Shown here: one piece after another, positions 1 to 7,348 of the stretch
How the letters are laid out: every line of letters starts with the position of its first letter
How positions within the stretch are numbered: the stretch's first letter is position 1
Origin: Nocardia sp. alder85J
GTDB lineage: Bacteria; Actinomycetota; Actinomycetes; Mycobacteriales; Mycobacteriaceae
Length of the DNA: 64,000 nt
Assembly (NCBI RefSeq): GCF_020176955.2
Contig: NZ_JAIUCZ020000001.1
Location: 1,116,001-1,180,000 of the forward strand
Direction: 5' to 3'
Made by a program: the position numbers and the translations under genes
The notes under the pieces: generated by a model
The model's input: the letters and a program-made list of their open reading frames with translations, nothing else
What the model was told of the DNA's origin: nothing
Database searches by the model: none

Positions 1-229
1 GCAGGGTCACGTCCAGCCCGGCGTTCTTGTAGAGGTTCTCGGATTGCGCGGCGAAATACCCGCCGCCTTCAGGATCGGCATACCAGGGCAATATGACGGT
101 CATTTTCCCGGCGCTCGCCGGAGAACTGGAGGAATTGTTGCTGCACGCTGTCGCGGACAGCGCCACGACGGCGGTGACGACCGCGATCGCCGCGCGCAGG
201 AGACGCCGATGTGAACGTACCGAATGCAT
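1..229 (-). CDS. ABC transporter substrate-binding lipoprotein, NMT1/SsuA-like (partial, C-terminus outside window)
   Basis: Only the first 76 residues are present; the gene runs off the window start. They form a lipoprotein signal: basic N-terminus (HRR), a hydrophobic stretch, and the lipobox LSATAC with Cys29 as lipidation site. A Ser-rich linker and the mature start MTVILPWYADPEGGG follow, resembling periplasmic-binding proteins of the NMT1/thiamine-pyrimidine/sulfonate family that serve ABC importers. The substrate cannot be told from this fragment. The next gene upstream is a FadR-type regulator on the same strand, with a luciferase-like oxidoreductase divergent from it; this grouping is common in uptake and oxidation of small organic compounds (inference). 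Start ATG at 229. Confidence 0.7.
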   Translation of the reverse strand, partial: MHSVRSHRRLLRAAIAVVTAVVALSATACSNNSSSSPASAGKMTVILPWYADPEGGGYFAAQSENLYKNAGLDVTL

Positions 230-280
230 GGGCCGAGCCTTTTCTGAATAATGATTGGACGAAGTGCCGATCGTCGTCGA

Positions 281-985
281 TCAGAACGATGGGTGATTTT
301 CGCGGGTGAGTTCCGCGACTTCGGAGAGATGCCGCAACATGGCGATCCGCGCGGATTCCGGGTCGCGCTCGCGCACCGCGAGATAAATGCGCTGATGACC
401 CTCGTGCGACAATTGCCGGGCCCGGGAGTCGGCATGCGACAGCGCCCGGGTCGAGGCGGTCCATTCGTTGGCCAGGGTGCCGAGCGCGACCAGCAGCCGG
501 TTCTGTGACGCCTGAGCGATCAGCATGTGGAACTCGATGTCCAGTGCGATCGACTCCGCTCGGGACAGTGGGGTTCTCGTCTTCTCCAGCACGGTTTCCA
601 GCGCCAGCAGCGTGGCGCCGGTGATCCGGGCGGCGGCCAGTTCGGCGAACTTCGGTTCGATCGTCTCGCGCAGTTCGGCGACATCGCGCAGGGTCCGCTC
701 GGCGGCGGAGATGCGCTCGTAGAGGTCGGTGGCCCTCGCGCCGGGCTCGGCCACCACCGTGCCCCGGCCGGGTCGCCGGACCACCATGTTCTTGACCTCG
801 AGCTCGTGCATCGCCTCCCGCAGCGAGGTGCGGGACACGTTGAGCGACAACGCCAATTCGCGCTCCGAGGGCAGCCTGGCGCCCGGGGCGAGCTCACCGC
901 TCGAGATCTGCCGCTCGAAGTGCGCGACGATCTCCGCGCCGACCGAGGCGGTGCGACGACCCAGCGCGGGCTGTTGCGGAACCAT
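281..985 (-). CDS. GntR-family transcriptional regulator, FadR/FCD subfamily
   Basis: The 234-residue protein has a winged HTH (residues about 15-78, core LPSERELALSLNVSRTSLRE) and an all-helical FCD ligand-binding domain (about 95-225). Asp149, His153, His197 and His219 fit the metal-binding pattern of FCD domains that sense small carboxylates. ATG 985 is chosen because GGAGG lies 7 bases upstream; an open frame continues further upstream but has no family similarity and crosses the putative operator. The protein is divergent from the luciferase-like gene at 1192, with two palindromes between them, and probably controls it, itself and perhaps the downstream transporter. The effector is unknown. 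Confidence 0.9.
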   Translation of the reverse strand: MVPQQPALGRRTASVGAEIVAHFERQISSGELAPGARLPSERELALSLNVSRTSLREAMHELEVKNMVVRRPGRGTVVAEPGARATDLYERISAAERTLRDVAELRETIEPKFAELAAARITGATLLALETVLEKTRTPLSRAESIALDIEFHMLIAQASQNRLLVALGTLANEWTASTRALSHADSRARQLSHEGHQRIYLAVRERDPESARIAMLRHLSEVAELTRENHPSF

Positions 986-998
986 GGACACCTCCACT

Positions 999-1018
999 TG
1001 GTCTGACCGGTCCGACCA
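999..1018. promoter_or_regulatory. Palindromic operator candidate for the FadR-type regulator
   Basis: TGGTCTGACCGGTCCGACCA is a 20-bp inverted repeat with a single mismatched pair. It sits 13 bp upstream of the regulator start, between the two divergent genes. FCD-type GntR proteins usually bind short palindromes containing TGGTC/GACCA-like half sites, so the adjacent regulator is the likely ligand (inference). Confidence 0.65.
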
Positions 1019-1137
1019 TCCGACGCCCCGATCGTATGACCACGGATGTCCGTTTCGCGCGTCCGGAGCCGTGATGCAACACGTTTTTAGCGTCGGCAAT
1101 GATCCCGTAACACAAGCCGTTCCGGCGCACCCGGAAA

Positions 1138-1152
1138 ACTTGTCAGACATGT
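1138..1152. promoter_or_regulatory. Second palindrome upstream of the luciferase-like gene
   Basis: ACTTGTCAGACATGT is palindromic around its central A except for one pair; its core TGTCAGACA is perfect. It lies 40 bp before the ATG at 1192, where it would overlap the promoter, and may be a second site for the same GntR protein. Its core differs from that of the 999-1018 palindrome but shares the GTC/GAC half-site logic. Confidence 0.45.
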
Positions 1153-1191
1153 GTTAGCGTCGCTGACGAGTATTTCTCGAGAGGCGCGTGT

Positions 1192-2307
1192 ATGACCATC
1201 GAATCCCGCGACCCCGCAACGTCGCACGAATCACGACTGCCGATCGGCCTGCTGTATCAGATGTGGGAGACCCCGGACATCTCGACGGCGCAACTGGTCG
1301 AACGGGCCCTGGACGATTTCCGGCTCGCCGCCGAACTCGGCTTCGGATCCGTCTGGGTGGGCGAGCACCATTACGTGCGGCACGGCAACCGATTCTTCGG
1401 CCGCATCCCGCATCCGGAGATGCTGCTCACCCGGGCCGCCGCCGAAATTCCGGGCATGCGTTTCGGCACCGGGGTGAAGGTGCTGCCGGACCTGCCCGCG
1501 GCCCGCGCCGCGGAGGAGATGTGCATGCTCGATCTGCTCTCCGGCGGCCGCGCCGATTTCGGCCTGGGCCAGGGCACCGGCCACCAGGGCGAGGAACGGG
1601 TGCGCCGGCAGCAGCGGTACCGCGACTGCGTCGACGACATCCTCCGGCTGCTCGACGGCGACCCCGATTCCGGGCTGCCGACCCTGACCTTCGACGACGG
1701 CGCCCGGGTGCGCGCCAACATGTGGGCCGCCTGCCGCGATCCGGAGTCGGTCCGGCACGCCGCCCGCCACGGGCTCAATTACGTGGTGGGACAGGCGGAG
1801 AACGCGCATTCGCAGGCCGATCACATCCGGCTCTACCGCGACGCCGGCGGCACCGGCTCGGTGCGCGGGGTGCGCGCGGTGCACATCGCCGACACCAGGG
1901 ACCGGGCGCTGGCGGAGTTCGCCCCGGCCTTCGAGCTGTACGGCCCGATGATCGCCGGTCCGGACGCGCGCTACACCCGCGACGCCGTCGCCGCGGGCTA
2001 TCTGGCCGCCGAGGCGGCTGTGGCTGCCGAGGCGGCTGTGGCTGCCGACGCGGCTGTGGCTGCCGACGCGGCTGTGGCTGCCGACGCGGCAACGATCGAC
2101 GACAGCCTGCTGCGGGCGAACGTCCTGCTCGGCTCGCCCGCCGAGGTGACCGCGATGCTGCTGGACTATCTCGCCGTCACCGGGGTCGACCGGCTCGACC
2201 TGCTGGTCCAGTTCCCCCGGCTGAGCCCCGAGCACACCCGGCGCTCGCTGCGGCTGTTCGTGACGGAGGTGTGGCCGAACCTGGCGCCGGTGCTCGCTCC
2301 CGTCTGA
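1192..2307 (+). CDS. LLM-class flavin-dependent oxidoreductase (luciferase-like monooxygenase)
   Basis: A 371-residue protein with the luciferase-like TIM-barrel pattern: N-terminal LPIGLLYQMWETPD, the AAELGFGSVWVGEHHY segment after the first helix, and the LDLLSGGRADFGLGQGTG segment (about residues 116-132) typical of the F420/FMN-dependent bacterial luciferase superfamily. Such enzymes act in the cytosol on small organic substrates using reduced flavin or F420; which cofactor and substrate apply here cannot be read from the sequence. The C-terminal third carries a 6-residue tandem repeat, (E/D)AAVAA, of DNA-slippage type, inserted before a normal family C-terminus. ATG 1192 is preceded by a purine-rich GAGAGG. 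It is divergent from the FadR-type regulator. Confidence 0.88.
   Translation: MTIESRDPATSHESRLPIGLLYQMWETPDISTAQLVERALDDFRLAAELGFGSVWVGEHHYVRHGNRFFGRIPHPEMLLTRAAAEIPGMRFGTGVKVLPDLPAARAAEEMCMLDLLSGGRADFGLGQGTGHQGEERVRRQQRYRDCVDDILRLLDGDPDSGLPTLTFDDGARVRANMWAACRDPESVRHAARHGLNYVVGQAENAHSQADHIRLYRDAGGTGSVRGVRAVHIADTRDRALAEFAPAFELYGPMIAGPDARYTRDAVAAGYLAAEAAVAAEAAVAADAAVAADAAVAADAATIDDSLLRANVLLGSPAEVTAMLLDYLAVTGVDRLDLLVQFPRLSPEHTRRSLRLFVTEVWPNLAPVLAPV
2011..2094 (+). repeat. 18-bp tandem repeat inside the luciferase-like gene
   Basis: Units begin at 2011, 2029, 2047 and 2065 with a partial fifth at 2083; each reads gaSgcggctgtggctgcc, with S = g in the first two and c in the rest. The length is a multiple of three, so the frame stays open and adds Ala-rich helix. 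It looks like a recent slippage expansion. Confidence 0.9.
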
Positions 2308-2313
2308 CGAGCG

Positions 2314-3042
2314 TCAGCGGCGGACCAGCCGGATCAGCGTGTGCTGGAAGGCCTCCGTGGCATGCAACTCCGACGCCCAGTAGGCGGTGTCGCCGCGGCT
2401 GCCGACGCCGACCACGGTCAGGGCAAGAGCGGGCCGGCCCGGCTCGATACCCAGCAGGGCGGCGTCGGTGTCCGGCGCGGCGACCGCGGCCGGATGCACG
2501 ATCTCCCATTCCGGGGCGCCGCTGCCCCACCGCCTGGCGATATCGAAAATCGGTACGCCGCCATCGATCTCCTCGGAGATCGGTTCCGCGAGCAGGACCG
2601 CGTCGTGGGCCAGGATCACCGGGACATCGTCGGCGCACCAGAGTTTGGTGACCCGCAGCAGCGGCCGGTCGTCCGCCACCTCGTAGCGCTGCGACTCCGC
2701 GGCCGTCGGCGTCCCGATCGTGTTGTCCACCACCGTCATCGACGCGCGCCGACCGGTGGAGGCAATCAGCTCGGCGCGGTCGATCTGCTCGTCGATGCGC
2801 GCCGACACCTCGAGCATCCGCCGGTTGACCAGGGTGTCGGCGCCCTGGCGGCGATGGATGTACCCGCGTTCCTCCAGCCGCACCAGCGCCTCCCGGATCG
2901 CGGGCCGGCTGGCATCCAGCCGGGCCGCCAGCGTCGGCTCGCCGGGCATCGGGGCGCCCGCCCGCGCCGACTCCAGCCAGATCTCGTGCAGCCGGCTCCA
3001 CAGCCCGATCGGCCCACGGCGGCGGCCGAGTGGTGCTCCCAT
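2314..3042 (-). CDS. GntR-family transcriptional regulator, HutC/UTRA subfamily
   Basis: The 242-residue protein has an N-terminal winged HTH (about residues 10-75, with GEPTLAARLDASRPAIREAL) and a C-terminal UTRA-type chorismate-lyase-like effector domain (about 95-240, containing RVTKLWCADDVPV and the late EPGRPALALT segment). The ATG at 3042 follows an open frame, but the recognisable homology begins just after it. It is convergent with the luciferase-like gene (7 bp between the stops) and lies downstream of the TetR gene on the same strand. The effector and target are not evident; no clear palindrome was found in the 29 bp between it and the TetR gene. Confidence 0.82.
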   Translation of the reverse strand: MGAPLGRRRGPIGLWSRLHEIWLESARAGAPMPGEPTLAARLDASRPAIREALVRLEERGYIHRRQGADTLVNRRMLEVSARIDEQIDRAELIASTGRRASMTVVDNTIGTPTAAESQRYEVADDRPLLRVTKLWCADDVPVILAHDAVLLAEPISEEIDGGVPIFDIARRWGSGAPEWEIVHPAAVAAPDTDAALLGIEPGRPALALTVVGVGSRGDTAYWASELHATEAFQHTLIRLVRR

Positions 3043-3071
3043 GGCCCTCACCCTAGAGGGTGGCGGCGGTG

Positions 3072-3875
3072 TCAGCCGAGGGTGGCGATACCGGCCAGCA
3101 CCAGATCGATACCCGCGAGGAACTGCTCGCGGTCGTCGTGCACGCGCATCTGGTCCGCCACGGACCGCAGGAACGGGTAGTCGTCCGGATCGAGCCGCTG
3201 CCAGGTCGCCGCGGCGGAGTCGAGGAATTCGGCGCGGCCCCGGCCGGCCGCCGCACTGCGGGCATTGGCGGCGTTCTGACCGGCGGCGCCGAGGATGTAG
3301 TGCACCAGCACCGAGGTCACGACGAACCGGCTCGGCTCGGGTGCGCCGAGCGCGCGGACCTGCCTGCCGATGGTTTCGAAGATCAAGGGCGCCACCGACT
3401 CCCCGGGACCGGCCGACACTTGCACGGCGATCTGCGTGGCGAGCCACGGGTGCGTATCGATCGCGTCGTAGAGGCCGAGCGCGACCGTGCGGATCGTCTC
3501 GCGAGGCGCGGCGGTGGCCCGCTGGGCCGTGTGCGGCGCGCTGCCCTCGGCACCTGTGGACGTGCCGGTCTCGGCAGCCGTACCGGGCGCGGCCGATGCG
3601 CCGGGCTCGGTAGGCGCAGCGGCCGCGAGCACAGCGGGTGCGACGGCGGCGGTGACCACGGCCTCGGTGGCGGCGGCGAGCAACTCGCCCTTGTTCGCCA
3701 CATGCCAGTAGATCGCACCCGGGCCGGTGGCCAGGCGCTCGGTCAGCACCCGGAAGGTCAGCCCGCTCTCACCGGTCGCGTCGAGCACTTCGACCGCGGC
3801 CGCGACGATGCGCTCCCGGGAGAGCGCCTCCGTGCGCCGCTGTGACCGGCGGGTCCGCGTTGTCATGCCGCTCAT
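3072..3875 (-). CDS. TetR-family repressor with a low-complexity Ala/Pro/Thr insert
   Basis: The HTH lies at residues about 20-65 (TFRVLTERLATGPGAIYWHVANK, spanning the recognition helix) and a TetR_C-like ligand domain follows. Between them, residues about 83-125 are an Ala/Pro/Thr/Gly-rich segment not usual in the family. ATG 3875 is used; ATG 3866, three codons later, is equally possible, and neither has a strong ribosome site. The gene is divergent from the FAD monooxygenase at 3964, and a perfect inverted repeat plus two 16-bp direct repeats lie between them, so it most likely represses that gene and itself. This arrangement resembles drug- or aromatic-responsive TetR/monooxygenase pairs (inference). 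Confidence 0.85.
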   Translation of the reverse strand: MSGMTTRTRRSQRRTEALSRERIVAAAVEVLDATGESGLTFRVLTERLATGPGAIYWHVANKGELLAAATEAVVTAAVAPAVLAAAAPTEPGASAAPGTAAETGTSTGAEGSAPHTAQRATAAPRETIRTVALGLYDAIDTHPWLATQIAVQVSAGPGESVAPLIFETIGRQVRALGAPEPSRFVVTSVLVHYILGAAGQNAANARSAAAGRGRAEFLDSAAATWQRLDPDDYPFLRSVADQMRVHDDREQFLAGIDLVLAGIATLG

Positions 3876-3896
3876 CTTGACACGGTGTGGAGCGTT

Positions 3897-3940
3897 GTTC
3901 CAACATTGGAACGACATACCAGAATGGAACGACATACCAG
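3897..3940. promoter_or_regulatory. Operator region: inverted repeat plus two direct repeats between TetR gene and monooxygenase
   Basis: GTTCCAACATTGGAAC at 3897-3912 is a perfect palindrome. TGGAACGACATACCAG occurs at 3907-3922 and again, identically, at 3925-3940 (18-bp period). The first copy begins inside the right palindrome arm, so GGAAC half sites are repeated in phase. This is probably where the adjacent TetR protein binds, perhaps as two dimers. Confidence 0.7.
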
Positions 3941-3963
3941 GGATGGTCCCGGAGGAGCTCACC

Positions 3964-5088
3964 ATGCACACACCCGTCACGATCGTCGGCGCCGGACTCG
4001 GCGGCCTCACCCTCGCCCGCGTCCTGCACGTCCACGGCATCCCCGCTGTCGTCTACGAGGCGGAACCGTCGCCGTCGGCGCGCACGCAGGGCGGCATGCT
4101 CGACATCCACGACCACAACGGCCGGCCGGCTCTCGCGGCGGCGGGCCTGCTCGACGAGTTCCGCGCGCTGATCCTGCCCGGCCGCGAGGCGAACCGGGTG
4201 CTCGCCACCGACGGCACCGTCCTGCTCGACCAGCCCGACGACGGCACCGGCAACCGGCCCGAGGTGCAACGCGGCGAACTGCGGCGGATCCTCGTCGACT
4301 CGCTGCCCGCGGGCACCGTCCGGTGGGGGCACAAGGTCACCGCCACTCGCGGCCTCGGCGGCGGCCGCCACGAGGTGACCTTCGCCGACGGCGCCACCGT
4401 CACCACGGACCTGCTGGTCGGCGCCGACGGCGCCTGGTCCCGGGTGCGGCCGCTGCTGTCGGCCGCGGTACCCGAATACACCGGGGTGTCCTACGTCGAG
4501 GCGTACCTGTTCGCCGCCGACACCCGGCACCCCGTCGCGGCGAAGGTGGTCGGCGAGGGTGCGATGGCCGCGCTCGCGCCGGGCACGGGCATCGCGGCGC
4601 ACCGCGAGAGCGGCGGCACCCTGCACACCTACCTGGCGCTGGTCCGGCCGCTGGACTGGTTCGCCGGCATCGACTTCACCGATCCCGCCGCGGCCACCGC
4701 GCGCATCGCGGCCGAATTCGACGGCTGGGCACCGGAACTCACCACGCTGATCACCGCGGCCGACAGCGCGCCGGTGTTCCGCCCGCTCTACACCCTGCCC
4801 GAGACGCACCGCTGGGACCACGTCCCCGGTGTGACGCTGCTCGGCGACGCCGCCCACCTGATGCCGCCGTCCGGCGAGGGCGCCAACCTGGCCATGTACG
4901 ACGGCGCCGAACTCGGCCGAGCGCTCGCCGCGCACCCGGGCGACTTCGAGACCGCCGTGGCCGAGTACGAACCGGCCATGTTCACCCGCAGCGCCGCGGA
5001 GGCGGCCGACGCCGTCCTCCAGCAGGAGGTCATGTACGGCGCCACCGCGCCCCACGGGCTGATCGGTATGCTCACCGGTCAGGGGTAG
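3964..5088 (+). CDS. FAD-dependent class A monooxygenase, Tet(X)-like
   Basis: This 374-residue flavoprotein begins with a Rossmann dinucleotide site, IVGAGLGGLTLAR (Gly9, Gly11, Gly14), has the DG motif VGADGAWSRVR near residue 153, and the GDAAHLMPP GD motif near residue 294. Length and motif order fit single-component FAD hydroxylases; the N-terminus and the GDAAHLMPP motif are especially like Tet(X)-type tetracycline-inactivating enzymes and related oxidoreductases. They use NADPH and O2 to hydroxylate aromatic or polyketide substrates in the cytosol. The tetracycline link is similarity only. ATG 3964 has GGAGGAGC just upstream. It is divergent from a TetR gene and convergent with the ABC exporter. 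Confidence 0.88.
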   Translation: MHTPVTIVGAGLGGLTLARVLHVHGIPAVVYEAEPSPSARTQGGMLDIHDHNGRPALAAAGLLDEFRALILPGREANRVLATDGTVLLDQPDDGTGNRPEVQRGELRRILVDSLPAGTVRWGHKVTATRGLGGGRHEVTFADGATVTTDLLVGADGAWSRVRPLLSAAVPEYTGVSYVEAYLFAADTRHPVAAKVVGEGAMAALAPGTGIAAHRESGGTLHTYLALVRPLDWFAGIDFTDPAAATARIAAEFDGWAPELTTLITAADSAPVFRPLYTLPETHRWDHVPGVTLLGDAAHLMPPSGEGANLAMYDGAELGRALAAHPGDFETAVAEYEPAMFTRSAAEAADAVLQQEVMYGATAPHGLIGMLTGQG

Positions 5089-5115
5089 CGCGTGTCCCGG
5101 TGCGGGCGAGCTGGA

Positions 5116-5877
5116 TCAGGAGATCTTGCGCCGGTAGGTGACCATGGCGAGGCCGTAGGCGACGACGAGCAGGCCCACACACCAGGCGAGCGCGATCCAG
5201 ATGCCGGAACCCACCGGCTGCCGCGCGAACAGGTCGCGGATCGCGTTCACGATCGAGGTCACCGGCTGGTGTTCGGCGAAGGCCCGCACCGGACCCGGCA
5301 TCGTCGCGGTCGGCACGAACGCCGAACTGAGGAACGGCAGGAAGATCAGCGGATAGGAGAACGCGCTCGCGCCGTCCGCGGATTGCGCTGTCAGCCCGGG
5401 GATTACGGCCAGCCAGGTCAACGCCAGCGTGAACAACAACAGGATGCCCGCGATCGCCAGCCAGGCCCCGGCACCCGCGCCCGAGCGGAAGCCCATGAGC
5501 AATGCGACGAGCACCACGACCACCACGGAGATCAGCGTCGCGACCAATGAGGTCAGTACATGGGCCCACAACACCGCCGACCGCGCGATCGGCATGGACT
5601 GGAAGCGTTCGAATATCCCGTTCTTCATGTCGAGGAACAGCCGGAACGCCGTGTAGGAGATACCCGTGGCGATCGTGATCAGCAGAATCCCGGGCAGCAG
5701 ATAGTTCACGTACGAATGCGTGCCGGTGTCGATCGCGCCGCCGAATACGTAGACGAACAGCAGCAGGAAGGCGATCGGCATGATCGTGGTGGTGATGATG
5801 GTGTCGACGCTGCGGGTGATGTGACGCAGCGACCGGCCCAGCAGGACGGCGGTGTCGCCGAAGAAGTACTCGGTCAT
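5116..5877 (-). CDS. ABC-2 type transporter permease, DrrB-like
   Basis: A 253-residue integral membrane protein with about six hydrophobic segments and the ABC-2 permease layout: a cytosolic start, a first segment ending near MPIAFLLLFVYVFGG, a MKNGIFERFQSMPIARSAV loop after the second membrane pair, and a short charged C-terminal tail. This matches the permease half of daunorubicin/doxorubicin-type exporters, which move hydrophobic drugs or lipids outward. It follows the ATPase gene with nine bases between stop and start, so the two are co-transcribed and form one transporter. The substrate is unknown. Confidence 0.9.
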   Translation of the reverse strand: MTEYFFGDTAVLLGRSLRHITRSVDTIITTTIMPIAFLLLFVYVFGGAIDTGTHSYVNYLLPGILLITIATGISYTAFRLFLDMKNGIFERFQSMPIARSAVLWAHVLTSLVATLISVVVVVLVALLMGFRSGAGAGAWLAIAGILLLFTLALTWLAVIPGLTAQSADGASAFSYPLIFLPFLSSAFVPTATMPGPVRAFAEHQPVTSIVNAIRDLFARQPVGSGIWIALAWCVGLLVVAYGLAMVTYRRKIS

Positions 5878-5886
5878 CGTGATTTC

Positions 5887-6669
5887 CTATTCACCGGTGT
5901 TGCTGTCGTCTCGCGCGCCGACGACGGCGAAGAAGATGTCCTCCAGAGTGGGCTGTTTCTCGACGTATTCGACCTTCGCCGGCGGATGCAGCCGCTTCAG
6001 TTCGGCGAGCGTGCCGTCGACGATGATGCGGCCCTCGTGCAGGATCGCGATCCGGTCGGCGAGTTGTTCGGCCTCGTCGAGATATTGCGTGGTGAGCAGC
6101 ACCGTGGTGCCGTGCGCGGCGAGTTCGCGTACCGCGTGCCACACCTCCAGCCGCGCTTGCGGATCGAGCCCGGAGGTCGGTTCGTCGAGAAATACCACCG
6201 GCGGATTCCCGATGAGACTCATCGCGATGTCGAGCCGCCGCCGCATCCCGCCGGAATACGTCGACACCCGCCGCGCCGCGGCGTCGGTCAGCGAAAACCG
6301 CGCCAGCAGTTCGTCGGCCACCGCGCCCGGCTGCCGCAGATGCCGGAGCCGGGCGATCAGCACGAGATTCTCACGCCCGCTGAGGATTTCGTCAACCGCC
6401 GCGAATTGCCCGGTGAGACTGATGGATTCGCGCACCTTCGCCGGCTGTGCGGCGACGTCGAATCCGTGCACCCGGGCCGCTCCCGCATCGGCCCGCAGCA
6501 GCGTGGACAGGATCCGCACCACCGTGGTCTTGCCCGCCCCGTTCGACCCGAGCAGGGCGAAGATACCGCCCGCGGCCACCTCGAAATCCACACCCCGCAG
6601 TACGTGCAGGTCCCCGAAGGATTTCTCCAGCCCCCGCACCTCGATGGCAGGAGCATCTCGCCCGGACAT
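5887..6669 (-). CDS. ABC transporter ATP-binding protein, DrrA-like
   Basis: In this 260-residue ATPase the Walker A is GSNGAGKTT (residues 41-49), the Q-loop is SLTGQFAAVDE, the signature is YSGGMRRR (from 138), the Walker B is VVFLDEP (158-164), and an H-loop region lies in TTQYLDEAEQLADR. The C-terminal PTLEDIFF segment is typical of DrrA/CcmA-type multidrug exporter ATPases. It energises the permease encoded immediately downstream. AAGGGGACGGG precedes the ATG at 6669. Its upstream region is strikingly AT-rich and carries repeated GTAC..AGTAA elements, so it is probably under local repressor control, though no regulator gene is adjacent. Confidence 0.93.
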   Translation of the reverse strand: MSGRDAPAIEVRGLEKSFGDLHVLRGVDFEVAAGGIFALLGSNGAGKTTVVRILSTLLRADAGAARVHGFDVAAQPAKVRESISLTGQFAAVDEILSGRENLVLIARLRHLRQPGAVADELLARFSLTDAAARRVSTYSGGMRRRLDIAMSLIGNPPVVFLDEPTSGLDPQARLEVWHAVRELAAHGTTVLLTTQYLDEAEQLADRIAILHEGRIIVDGTLAELKRLHPPAKVEYVEKQPTLEDIFFAVVGARDDSNTGE

Positions 6670-6685
6670 CCCGTCCCCTTTCCTA

Positions 6686-6719
6686 GTACTAAGTAATGCT
6701 AGCTACTGGTACATAGTAA
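6686..6719. promoter_or_regulatory. AT-rich direct repeats upstream of the ABC exporter operon
   Basis: GTACTAAGTAA (6686-6696) and GTACATAGTAA (6709-6719) are 11-bp direct repeats differing only at two central bases, 23 bp apart, in an AT-rich island within GC-rich DNA. They lie 17-50 bp upstream of the ATPase start and probably contain the promoter and a repressor site. The repressor is not evident nearby. Confidence 0.5.
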
Positions 6720-6729
6720 CACCGAGTAG

Positions 6730-6960
6730 CGGGGCGACCCCCAGCACCTGGTGGCGCGCACTCTCACGGCCTGGTCCATCGGAACCGAGGCATCGATCGC
6801 GGTCTTCAGCGCCCTCGGCGCCGTCCTCGCCGGATTCACCAGCCCCCGAACCGCTCTCGCGGTAGCCGGCCTGCTCATCCTCGCCGGCCCGCTGCTGCTG
6901 CCGCGTCGCGAGGACATCACGTCGGCAGCCGAGCCCGAACAGGGCGTCACCGACGGGTGA
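6730..6960 (+). pseudogene. MFS transporter remnant, C-terminal end only
   Basis: From just after an in-frame TAG at 6727-6729 to a TGA at 6958-6960, the frame encodes about 76 residues matching the last part of a major facilitator transporter: LTAWSIGTEASIAVFSALG, GFTSPRTALAVAGLL and the terminal LLLPRRED segment. Two hydrophobic helices are present; the other ten or so of a 12-TM protein are missing. A GTG at 6751 could start a short product, but the match begins before it and no ribosome site is seen. I read it as a deletion remnant. Confidence 0.65.
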
Positions 6961-6968
6961 CCGCCCGG

Positions 6969-6996
6969 TTGACGTATACCGATATCGGAATATGAT
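6969..6996 (+). promoter_or_regulatory. Promoter with embedded ArsR-type operator
   Basis: TTGACG (6969-6974) and TATGAT (6991-6996) are separated by 16 bp and match sigma-70-type elements. The spacer is itself the palindrome TATACCGATATCGGAATA (6975-6992, one mismatched pair, perfect core CCGATATCGG). Binding there by the ArsR-like product of the next gene would block transcription. The -10 ends 7 bp before the ATG at 7004, so transcription probably starts at or very near that codon. Confidence 0.75.
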
Positions 6997-7003
6997 AGCC
7001 GTC

Positions 7004-7345
7004 ATGGCACGAGCAGCGACCACCTCGGACGTGTTCAACGCGATCGCCGAGCCGCAGCGCCGGGAGATCCTCGCGTTGCTGCGCGCGGGTGAGCGGCCGG
7101 TGGCCGACCTGGCCCAGGAGCTCGGGATGAGCCAGCCCGGGGCGTCCAAACACCTGCGGGTGCTGCGGGAGGTGGGGTTGGTGCGGTTCCGCGGCGCCGG
7201 CAAGCAGCGTCTCTACGGCCTGGATGCCCGCGGGCTGCGGCCGGTCCACGAGTGGGTCGGTGGTTTCCAGCGGTACTGGAACGAGAGTTTCGACCGGCTG
7301 GACAGCTATGTCCAGGACCTGAAACAGGCACGAGAGGAGGACTGA
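7004..7345 (+). CDS. ArsR-family HTH regulator (SRPBCC-associated type)
   Basis: This 113-residue winged-helix protein has an N-terminal FNAIAEPQRREILALL helix, HTH core VADLAQELGMSQPGASKHLRVL (spanning residues about 33-55) and a C-terminal dimer helix. It lacks the paired cysteines of metal-sensing ArsR proteins, so it is of the non-metal group often found beside AHSA1/SRPBCC genes. ATG 7004 is preferred over the ATG at 6992 because the latter lies inside the -10 element. The stop is 3 bp before the next ATG, forming a three-gene operon. It probably autoregulates through the palindrome in its promoter. Confidence 0.9.
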   Translation: MARAATTSDVFNAIAEPQRREILALLRAGERPVADLAQELGMSQPGASKHLRVLREVGLVRFRGAGKQRLYGLDARGLRPVHEWVGGFQRYWNESFDRLDSYVQDLKQAREED

Positions 7346-7348
7346 CCG

